Assembly: GCA_949440065.1 (NCBI GenBank)
Contig: CASRZP010000033.1
Location: 1-13,414 of the forward strand
Reading direction: 5' to 3'
Source of the DNA: an uncultured Bacilli bacterium
GTDB lineage: Bacteria > Bacillota_I > Bacilli_A > RF39 > UBA660
DNA length: 13,414 nt
The position numbers were made by a program, and so were the translations under genes. Numbering within the stretch: position 1 is the stretch's first letter; every line of letters begins with the position of its first letter. Under the pieces are notes generated by a model. It was not told where the DNA came from, did no database searches, and saw only the letters and a list, made by a program, of their open reading frames with translations. This document shows, piece after piece, positions 6,898 through 13,414 of this stretch.

Positions 6898-9800
6898 ATG
6901 AAAAAATTTGGAAAAATCGGCTTTTCCTTCATACTTTTTGTCATTATGTTTTCTTTTTCTGATGTATTGGCAATGACAAAAGAAGAAATTGCATCAAGAA
7001 ACGCTTGTGTTGAAGAGAATATGGCTTACGAACTAGCTTTAGCAAAAGATGATGGAAGTTTAGAAAAAAGAGCGTGTTTTCCTGATTATTATCAAGCAAA
7101 AACGGCAATGGATGAAAGTGAAGAAGTTGATTTGGTTATTTTAGAACGAGTAAATGATTATACTTCTTTAATTGATGCTAAGTACGCACTAATGGACTTG
7201 AATCGAGGAAATGTAGTTACCTATTATTATGCTGATGAAAAAGATGAAACACGTCCAAGTAATTATATGAATAACTCCTCATCTTACGGTGGAGTAGATG
7301 GAGCTTTTATCAAAGTAAATTTTCCTAATAAAGTAGCTAACCTAAAAGTAGCAGGATACACTGGATGGATAAACCCTGGAGATTATGAAATTGTACCCCT
7401 TCCTTGGGTAAGGTCAAAAAGCTTTTACGTTATTGGAAATGGAAATAGCGATGATAATATTTGGCATTGTTACGCAAAAGATATACAAAATGAACTAGCC
7501 AATCCAACTTGCCGAAACTTTGGAAGAAAACCAGAACATATTGACCCAGGAACGTATTATAGTTATGATGGAATTTACTTTTATTCTGATTTAGTAACCA
7601 TGTTAAATGATTATAAAGCAAACACCTTTGAACATGCTGTAAACGTTGAACATCCTTATTATAATTACTATTTATTTTTACCCCATCATTCTAAAACAAC
7701 TTACTCATCTAATAATATCGATGAATATTTTCGTTCTATTTTTAGCGAACATTTTGTAGGAACTCCTTATGCTAATCAAGCTAAATATGGTTATTCCAAA
7801 TTATATGGACAAGGAGCCTTTTTCTATAATGCACAGCAGATTTATGGAGCCAATGCTATCATGATGCTAGGATTATCCCAAAATGAAAGTGGTAATGGAA
7901 AAAGTAATATTGTTATTAACAACAACAATGGTTTTGGTCATAATGCTGTAGATAGTGATCCAGCGGGAAGCGCTGATGGATATGCTACTTTTGCTAATGG
8001 GATTTATACACATGCTTATAAATGGATAACCTATGGATATAGTTACCCGTTTGATTCTAGATTTTTAGGAGGAATTTTTGGACATAAAGCTATTGGAATG
8101 AACATTAAATATGCATCAGATCCTTTCTGGGCAGAAAAAGCAGCATCTTTTTATTACGATTTCGATTTAGCCAATGGTTTATATGATTATAATTATTATC
8201 AATTAGCTGTTACCAATAGAGATTACGTTCCCGTTAGAATAGATCCTAAAAACAATGCTAGAGAAGTCTATAGTTATAAAGCTAAAAACATTTCAATGAT
8301 TATTCTAGAAGAAGTACAAGGCGATGCAGTTGAGGGAAATACTGCTTGGTATAAAATAATGAGTGATGTGAACTTAGATAGCAATAGAAATTCTATTTAT
8401 CCTAATGATTCTAGACCATATTATCAATGGGAAAATAGTTATGTTTATGTTCCAGCTAGCTATGTTAGTAAAATCAATCAAGCCAAAGATGGACTAAAAA
8501 CGCCGAATGAAGTGTATGCTTATCAAGATAAGGACTATCAGTATGATATTTACACAGAAAATGGAGTGCAAGCACCAAAAGTTGCTATTGCTTTAAAAAA
8601 TGCTTCCCTATATTATGATTCCACTTTACAAACAAAACGAGGAATCACGGTAGCTAAAGATACTTATTTAATGGTATTTGTGGAAGTAAAAGATAAAGAA
8701 GGAAAAACCATCGCTTATCAAGTAACTTCTGATTATAATAAGAATCAAGTAGAATGGATTAGTGCTAGCGATATAAAAATTGTAGAAAAAGATTTTGGAA
8801 AGCTAATTGTTGATCAAAAAGGAGTAGGTTCTTTGTTATATGAAAGTCCAAGTGAAGAAAGTAGAAGTGTAGGGCTTGTTTATACGAAGACATACTTACC
8901 GATTTTGGGAATAAAAGAAGTAGAAGGTCGTACTTGGTTAAAGGTACAAAATGGAATTACCAATAATTCTACAGGGTGGATTCTAGCAGTAGATGATGGA
9001 GCTCATATGGACTATTCAATAGAACATCCAAATACTCCTCCTGTAATAGAAGCAAAAAATCAAGAGATTGCCCTAGGTAGTAAGTATGATCCATTACTTG
9101 GCGTAAGAGCGCATGATAATGAAGATGGAGATTTAACCAGTAAGCTTAAAGTATTACAAAATAAAGTAGATACTTCCAAAGCAGGAGTTTACACGGTAAT
9201 TTATACGGTGAGTGATAGTGAAGGAAAGACTACCATGTTGTCGATTAAGATTACGGTAAAAGGTTATACGATTAAAGATGGACTATTTTATTTTCAGTCG
9301 TTAACGCACAAAAGTAATGATGAATTTGAAGTTAGTGGATTCTTTGGCATAACAGGTATGGATAATACGTTAGAGCAAGATATCAAACATGTGTTGATTT
9401 TAAAAAACGTAGATACCAATACAGAGTATCGTTTTGATGTAACAAGATGGAAAAGTGGTTATCCTTTTGAAATGAGTAACGTTGATGATGATAAGCCTTA
9501 TCAATATAATGGAGGATGGTTTAAGGGAGTGGTTAATTTAGGTAGTGTTCCTGAAGGAGATTATATTGCTGAAATTGAAGTAACTAATGGTATTTATCAA
9601 GCAAGGGCAATGTTTAATAATCTAGCTTTTCAAGAAATGACAAGAAGATCAAGCACTAGTAAAGGTCGCGGATACTATATCGAGATGAATTACTATGAAA
9701 AGAAAACCCCATTACATATTTCGATTCGTGATAAAGGGTTAATTGCTACATCTATTCCATCTACTGTTGATTTGATGTTTAACTATGTGGAAAAAATTAA

Positions 9801-10212
9801 TTTTTTAGGAAATTTTCTTCATCTTAAAGGAACCAGTCATAATGTAGGTATTGATTATGGTAAAGATAAGACAGTAAATCGTCAAATTATCTTTGAAAAT
9901 GTTTCTACGTATGAGCGTTATACTTATTCACTAGGTTCAACGGTAAATGGGGATTATCCGATTGACTTAGCAGCACCTGATGGACTAGATAAAACCCGCG
10001 GGTGGTTTGATCAGTATATTAATGTTAGTAATATTCCTCAAGGAACGTATGCGATATATATTAGAACAGGTGTTGGAAACTTTGCTGATTACGGTGAACT
10101 ACAAGATATTGCTTTCCTTGATATGAGTGCTAAAACGACAATGAATGGAAAAGAGTATTCGATAAGAAGAGTAGAGGATAAGCGTTTTCGTATCGAGTTA
10201 GTCATAAAATAG
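6898..10212 (+). CDS. Secreted peptidoglycan N-acetylglucosaminidase with SH3-like, Ig-like and duplicated C-terminal modules
   Basis: 1104 residues from the ATG at 6898. A signal peptide (1-25, basic MKK, hydrophobic core, cut near VLA) sends it outside. Residues 60-240 match the N-terminal region seen in clostridial-type glucosaminidases (VAGYTGWINPGD, HIDPGTYYSYDG, YFYSDL). The catalytic domain is about 285-425, with probable general acid E330 in LSQNESGNGKS, typical of the glucosaminidase/GH73-like fold that cuts the GlcNAc-MurNAc backbone. SH3-like cell-wall-binding segments follow at about 436-530, 560-630 and 634-700, then a DUF5011-type Ig-like domain at 713-788 (HDNEDGDLTSKL, AGVYTVIYTVSDSEGKTT). 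Residues 795-946 and 957-1104 are two copies of one unknown beta-rich module. There is no LPXTG or C-terminal membrane anchor, so attachment is probably non-covalent. C37/C60 and C191/C205 may form disulfides. The gene is transcribed divergently from the LCP gene. Confidence 0.9.
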   Translation: MKKFGKIGFSFILFVIMFSFSDVLAMTKEEIASRNACVEENMAYELALAKDDGSLEKRACFPDYYQAKTAMDESEEVDLVILERVNDYTSLIDAKYALMDLNRGNVVTYYYADEKDETRPSNYMNNSSSYGGVDGAFIKVNFPNKVANLKVAGYTGWINPGDYEIVPLPWVRSKSFYVIGNGNSDDNIWHCYAKDIQNELANPTCRNFGRKPEHIDPGTYYSYDGIYFYSDLVTMLNDYKANTFEHAVNVEHPYYNYYLFLPHHSKTTYSSNNIDEYFRSIFSEHFVGTPYANQAKYGYSKLYGQGAFFYNAQQIYGANAIMMLGLSQNESGNGKSNIVINNNNGFGHNAVDSDPAGSADGYATFANGIYTHAYKWITYGYSYPFDSRFLGGIFGHKAIGMNIKYASDPFWAEKAASFYYDFDLANGLYDYNYYQLAVTNRDYVPVRIDPKNNAREVYSYKAKNISMIILEEVQGDAVEGNTAWYKIMSDVNLDSNRNSIYPNDSRPYYQWENSYVYVPASYVSKINQAKDGLKTPNEVYAYQDKDYQYDIYTENGVQAPKVAIALKNASLYYDSTLQTKRGITVAKDTYLMVFVEVKDKEGKTIAYQVTSDYNKNQVEWISASDIKIVEKDFGKLIVDQKGVGSLLYESPSEESRSVGLVYTKTYLPILGIKEVEGRTWLKVQNGITNNSTGWILAVDDGAHMDYSIEHPNTPPVIEAKNQEIALGSKYDPLLGVRAHDNEDGDLTSKLKVLQNKVDTSKAGVYTVIYTVSDSEGKTTMLSIKITVKGYTIKDGLFYFQSLTHKSNDEFEVSGFFGITGMDNTLEQDIKHVLILKNVDTNTEYRFDVTRWKSGYPFEMSNVDDDKPYQYNGGWFKGVVNLGSVPEGDYIAEIEVTNGIYQARAMFNNLAFQEMTRRSSTSKGRGYYIEMNYYEKKTPLHISIRDKGLIATSIPSTVDLMFNYVEKINFLGNFLHLKGTSHNVGIDYGKDKTVNRQIIFENVSTYERYTYSLGSTVNGDYPIDLAAPDGLDKTRGWFDQYINVSNIPQGTYAIYIRTGVGNFADYGELQDIAFLDMSAKTTMNGKEYSIRRVEDKRFRIELVIK

Positions 10213-10262
10213 TAATCATTTCATATAATGTAGTGTTGGGGTTAGTAGTTTTAATCTTAACA

Positions 10263-10298
10263 AAAAGGAAGATACATAGTGTTTATGATCTTCCTTTT
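10263..10298. terminator. Strong bidirectional terminator between the glucosaminidase and Fic genes
   Basis: A perfect 11-base stem, AAAAGGAAGAT (10263-10273) with ATCTTCCTTTT (10288-10298), encloses a 14-base loop. The A and T tracts serve both directions, fitting the convergent genes ending at 10212 (+) and 10375 (-). The remainder of 10213-10374 is AT-rich with no gene visible. Confidence 0.85.
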
Positions 10299-10374
10299 AT
10301 ATATATTGGTAAATGTATTTGTATAATCAATACATGATAAAATTTTCGTATAAAAGTGTTAGAAATTAACAAAT

Positions 10375-11279
10375 TTAGTACCTTTTTGTTAGTAACTTTT
10401 CTAAATTTTCTTCGTTTACATAAATTTGATCTTGGAATCTATATAAATTAAACAAAATCCACTTATTCCAATTTTCGTTATTGGCATCTTTTGCTAACTG
10501 GCTAATGTAGTAGCGATATTCATTTCGGTAAGGAAAATATGTTCTTGTCGCATACAATAGAGGAGAGGTAAGATTCATTTGATAAACTTCATTGGTTAAC
10601 TGCATTAATTTAATATGTTGAAGTAGTCGTGATAATCTTGTGTTTCCATCATCAAAAACTTGAAGTGATGAAAGAAGTCCATGAGCGATAATTGGTTGTA
10701 AAAATAGATACTCTTCCTTTGGATTAAACTCATTATAATAGGAAATAAAATATTCCATTAAAGATGGTATTCCTTACAATCAGCAGGAAAATATTGAATA
10801 TTTCTTACGCCATTTTTCACTGTGCCGACATAAGTTCTATTGTAATGACGATAATCATAGGCATCTATTGACTTATGAGATGTTCCCTCTAGTAATATAC
10901 CATGTGCACACTTTAATCTATCATTATTTAATTCATCAAAAGAAAGGAGATAATCAATTGCATAATGATTACAACTTTGTTGATACAACGCGATGAGAAA
11001 AGAATTTTCTTTTTCTAAACGTTGGTTGTCAATCACATCAGCCCTTTTCAATAATTTAAGGTAGTATTCCTTAAATGCACTAGATAATTCCTGAAATTTC
11101 TTTAAATGATTTTTATATTGAAATAGGGTTTCAGAGTAAGCATTTTTACTTTGCCCGTTTAATTTTATATGTGATAAATGATTAAACAAATGAATATCTG
11201 CGATAGGGTATTTACCAGTATTCATGTATTCTTTAATTTCTTGTTCAATCTTTTTTAATAATTCTTCTTGTTCTGTCAT
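10375..11279 (-). pseudogene. Fic-family protein gene interrupted by a one-base frameshift
   Basis: Two overlapping frames together make one Fic-like protein. The first part (173 residues from the ATG at 11279, with AGGAG at 11288-11292 complement, 8 bases away) holds the N-terminal helices and the segment RHYNRTYVG..NIQYFPADCKE that precedes the core of Fic domains. It then runs into YHL-stop. The second part begins with ATG at 10758 in a TAATG overlap and holds AHGLLSSLQVFDDGNTRLSR. If one A is restored in AAGGAATACC (near 10769-10771), the join reads KEIPSLMEYFISYYNE, exactly the usual Fic linker (IPxLM), giving about 301 residues. Fic enzymes attach AMP or related groups to protein hydroxyls. 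Here the motif HPFxxGNGR reads QVFDDGNTR, lacking the catalytic His, so ordinary AMPylation is doubtful even if intact. Alternatives: assembly error, or coupled translation of two halves. Confidence 0.82.
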
Positions 11280-11302
11280 TTTGTATTCTCCTAACGATTT
11301 AA

Positions 11303-11331
11303 ACTTTATCAAAGAAAAGGGGAATTTTCAA
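11303..11331 (-). promoter_or_regulatory. Probable promoter of the Fic gene
   Basis: On the minus strand, TTGAAA (11326-11331) and TAAAGT (11303-11308, four of six consensus bases) are 17 bases apart. The ribosome site AGGAG follows at 11288-11292. The weak -10 limits confidence. Confidence 0.45.
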
Positions 11332-11358
11332 TAAAGTTTACGATAGTTTTACACCAAG

Positions 11359-11381
11359 AAAAAAGGCTTTCCTAGAAACCT
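11359..11381 (-). terminator. Intrinsic terminator of the small three-TM gene
   Basis: On the minus strand, AGGTTTC pairs with GAAAGCCT (one bulged G, 3-base loop) and is followed by six T. The stem starts inside the stop codon at 11380-11382 and separates this gene from the Fic gene downstream. Confidence 0.7.
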
Positions 11382-11727
11382 ATTTTGTTTTCACTGCTCT
11401 TTTTGTTTGAGGCTTAATTCTTTTCTTATTACCAGAATTAAACTCAATATGGTTAGTAATCAAATTATACGCGGTTAATAAAAGTACTACTAAGAATAAA
11501 AATAAAATGAAATATGCTTCTAAGTTAGCTGCTTTTAATTGTTCAAAGAAAAATTCAATTTCATTTACCCCGTTGGTTTTGTCCATGTAACGAAAGAAAG
11601 CATATCCTGGAGTAAATAAAGATAAAATCAAATTCGATAAACCTAAAACGTAATCCTTTTTTATTAATGTTGCCATGCTAACTAATACGCATAGTAAGAT
11701 AAAAGCCCAATATAAAAGCCATACCAT
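11380..11727 (-). CDS. Small three-TM membrane protein, function unknown
   Basis: Unrecognised. The ATG at 11727 is preferred: AAGGAG (11738-11743 complement) is 10 bases before it, while a GTG at 11736 would be only 1 base from that site. The product has 115 residues with hydrophobic helices at about 2-22, 27-46 and 71-91, and a strongly basic C-terminus (KKRIKPQTKRAVKTK) that is probably cytoplasmic. The loop between helices 2 and 3 (about 47-70) is acidic (NEIEFFFEQ). No motif hints at an activity. It has its own promoter and terminator and so is monocistronic. A real gene is supported by the ribosome site, the flanking signals and the coherent membrane topology. Confidence 0.78.
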   Translation of the reverse strand: MVWLLYWAFILLCVLVSMATLIKKDYVLGLSNLILSLFTPGYAFFRYMDKTNGVNEIEFFFEQLKAANLEAYFILFLFLVVLLLTAYNLITNHIEFNSGNKKRIKPQTKRAVKTK

Positions 11728-11754
11728 AAATGTCACTCTCCTTATTATAAATAC

Positions 11755-11763
11755 ATTATAACA
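11755..11763 (-). promoter_or_regulatory. Extended -10 promoter of the small three-TM gene
   Basis: The minus strand reads TGtTATAAT (11755-11763), a perfect extended -10; no good -35 is seen 17 bases upstream. The ribosome site is 12 bases downstream. Confidence 0.65.
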
Positions 11764-11784
11764 AATAATAAGGGGAAAGAAAAG

Positions 11785-11804
11785 GAAAAAATAAAACTTT
11801 TTTC
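11785..11804 (-). terminator. Weak terminator candidate after the LRR protein gene
   Basis: GAAAAAA and TTTTTTC (minus strand, 7-base stem, 6-base loop) follow the stop at 11817. The stem is almost all A-T, so it is only a candidate. Confidence 0.3.
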
Positions 11805-11816
11805 TAGAGAGTGACT

Positions 11817-13361
11817 TTACTTTTTATCCATTACTTTTTTCTTTACGCTTTCTTCTTCCATCGCGTTTTTTAAGTAATCATATATTTTATCTGCTTCAAA
11901 TTTTTTGATATGATATGCTTCAATTCTATTATTGGATAATTGATAAGAATGTCCACATTTAAAATAGAAAAGAGTTAAATCTCTAGTGTTAGTTATATGA
12001 ATATCATTAACATCAAACGTAAATGTTAAATAATTATTACCTTTTAGAATGATTTGAGAACAATTTTTAAATTTTAGTTTGCATTCTTGGTATATACAAT
12101 CAACATGAAAATCGCTATGTAAAAATGCATCGCAATTGTAATTTCCATCACGATATTGTTTTTGTTTTTCCTTTACCTCTGTTGGAACACAATGATATTT
12201 TTTTTCTCCTACTTCAACGGCAGTAAAAAAATGTTGAATGATATTAGAAAAAATTGGTTTTAAATCGATAAAATTGTAAAAGTATATTTTTTCAATACTA
12301 GCATTTGAAAATACTGATTCATCAACTTCTGTTAGATGAGGTGGTATATGAATAGACTTAGCATTTAACCCCATAAAAGCTTCTTGACTTACCTTTTTTA
12401 ATATAGTATTTAAATAAACATTATTTAAGTAAACATTTCGTAATAATGGACCATTCAATTCTACTAATGTTGATGGAGTTTTAAAGTCTTTATATCTTGC
12501 TAAAACTTGCCATTTTGTGATGATATCCCGATCGGCTTTGAATAAATTTTCCTTAGGAATATTGATTTTGATTAATCCTTCTGGTAATTGGAACGTAGAA
12601 CTTTCTCGTTCATGATGACTAAACATCATTTTAAATAATGGATATAACGGATCTTTTATATCTTGTCTATTGTAATATGCCATTTTAAAAACAGTTTCTA
12701 AAGATAAATAGTCAGCAAATTCAAAAAAATTTTTATCATATGTTTCTACTTTTGGTTTTAAATATCCATCTTTAAATTTCCTGATGTAGTGGTATGTATT
12801 TTCGTGAAAATTTACCTGAGGATAATATTTTTTATGTACACGAATATTAGAAAAGTATTCTTCTAAGCCATCATCATAATCAAATGCCACAACTAACCCA
12901 AGCAAGTTAGGGTTTGTTAAAATATTTAAGTAATCAAAATCTTTTTGGTTTGCTTTTAAAAAGGTAGTAAAATGTAGGGAGGCATTTGCGTTATTAGCAA
13001 AAAACTTGTTCCAAAAAATATTTTTGCCTGTTAATATATCAGAAATTTTTTTCGAAATGATATTCGTATAACATTCATCTTCAATGTGGGTTATTTCCTT
13101 CATGCTAAAACAATGACTTTTCATTATATTTTTCGTTTCAAAAGCAAATTTAATCGTATAGAAATTTTTAAAATCATTTTCTGTTATTAAGTTATACCCG
13201 TATAATGCAAATGCTTTTAGTTTAATTTCTAAATTATTTAAATAGGAAATGGCATCAAGCCTATCCATATTTATCACTATAGTCTCATCTGATATTTCTT
13301 TTTTTAAGTTTTCTACCTCATTTTTATGATTATAGATATATTCCTCTAAATACATTTCCAT
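11817..13361 (-). CDS. Cytoplasmic protein with BspA-type (LRR_5) leucine-rich repeats, function unknown
   Basis: 514 residues, no signal peptide and no membrane helix, so probably cytoplasmic. Residues 318-362 carry two recognisable BspA/LRR_5-type repeats (VSQEAFMGLNAKSIHIPPHL, then EVDESVFSNASIEKIYF), matching the pattern AF...L..I.IP...T.I....F. The N-terminal 300 residues are helical, charged and not recognised. The C-terminal 120 residues contain cysteines at 391, 410, 422, 427, 434 and 469 in a strand-rich region (CIYQECKLKFKNC), which could bind metal, but no standard zinc motif is clear. The start is the ATG at 13361 or the ATG two codons later (13355). An in-frame stop lies at 13371-13373 and neither start has a Shine-Dalgarno site, unlike the other genes here. 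LRR_5 repeats usually bind proteins. Confidence 0.8.
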   Translation of the reverse strand: MEMYLEEYIYNHKNEVENLKKEISDETIVINMDRLDAISYLNNLEIKLKAFALYGYNLITENDFKNFYTIKFAFETKNIMKSHCFSMKEITHIEDECYTNIISKKISDILTGKNIFWNKFFANNANASLHFTTFLKANQKDFDYLNILTNPNLLGLVVAFDYDDGLEEYFSNIRVHKKYYPQVNFHENTYHYIRKFKDGYLKPKVETYDKNFFEFADYLSLETVFKMAYYNRQDIKDPLYPLFKMMFSHHERESSTFQLPEGLIKINIPKENLFKADRDIITKWQVLARYKDFKTPSTLVELNGPLLRNVYLNNVYLNTILKKVSQEAFMGLNAKSIHIPPHLTEVDESVFSNASIEKIYFYNFIDLKPIFSNIIQHFFTAVEVGEKKYHCVPTEVKEKQKQYRDGNYNCDAFLHSDFHVDCIYQECKLKFKNCSQIILKGNNYLTFTFDVNDIHITNTRDLTLFYFKCGHSYQLSNNRIEAYHIKKFEADKIYDYLKNAMEEESVKKKVMDKK

Positions 13362-13414
13362 AAAAACTTGCTAATAAAAATCAATAGTTTTTAAATAATT
13401 TTTTTATACTTTAA

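Noticed and set aside
7430..7621. Minus-strand frame of 63 codons within the glucosaminidase gene
   Set aside because: It is antisense to conserved domain sequence and has no ribosome site.
1..13414. Possible reassignment of UGA to tryptophan (no TGA stop codons in the window)
   Set aside because: Every Trp is TGG and all genes are full length without reading through TGA; absence of TGA among so few stops in AT-rich DNA is not surprising.

Overview
The window is strongly AT-rich and reads cleanly in the standard code, with TGG for every tryptophan and TAA or TAG at every stop. Ribosome sites are AGGAGG-like, promoters are TATAAT-type (several with an extended TGn), and short intrinsic terminators separate the genes. 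Lipoteichoic-acid synthase, LCP and glucosaminidase genes point to a walled low-GC Gram-positive bacterium. My guess is an uncultured gut Bacilli lineage (RF39/Erysipelotrichales-like), but the sequence alone does not settle this.

Layout. Positions 1-2382 (+) hold the 3' part of an LTA-synthase-type gene, open at the left edge, followed in an operon by a small membrane-anchored protein, then a terminator. Next come two single-gene (+) units with similar promoter blocks: a two-TM coiled-coil protein (2526-3209) and a YhcG/DUF1016 PDDEXK nuclease (3360-4385). A bidirectional terminator at about 4406-4431 separates the nuclease from a convergent gene, 4430-6637 (-). That gene is a large LCP-family protein that also carries an extracytoplasmic solute-binding-like lobe and two PASTA domains. 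Across a 260-bp divergent promoter region lies 6898-10212 (+), a secreted N-acetylglucosaminidase with SH3-like repeats, an Ig-like domain and a C-terminal duplicated module that I cannot name. A strong bidirectional terminator (10263-10298) closes it.

The right end (10375-13361) is all on the minus strand. It has a Fic-domain gene broken by an apparent one-base deletion, a small three-TM protein, and a 514-residue cytoplasmic protein with BspA-type leucine-rich repeats. None of these three has an evident link to the envelope genes.

How the genes fit together. The left and centre concern the cell envelope: polymerising glycerol-phosphate polymer (LTA synthase), attaching glycopolymer to peptidoglycan (LCP, with PASTA domains that usually recognise peptidoglycan or related ligands) and cutting glycan strands (glucosaminidase). 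The most notable observations are the LCP domain combination, the duplicated C-terminal module of the hydrolase, the precisely placed frameshift in a Fic gene whose motif histidine is already replaced, and paired cysteines in the exported proteins. There are no tRNA, rRNA, CRISPR or insertion-sequence features that I can see. No gene-free stretch exceeds 300 bases.
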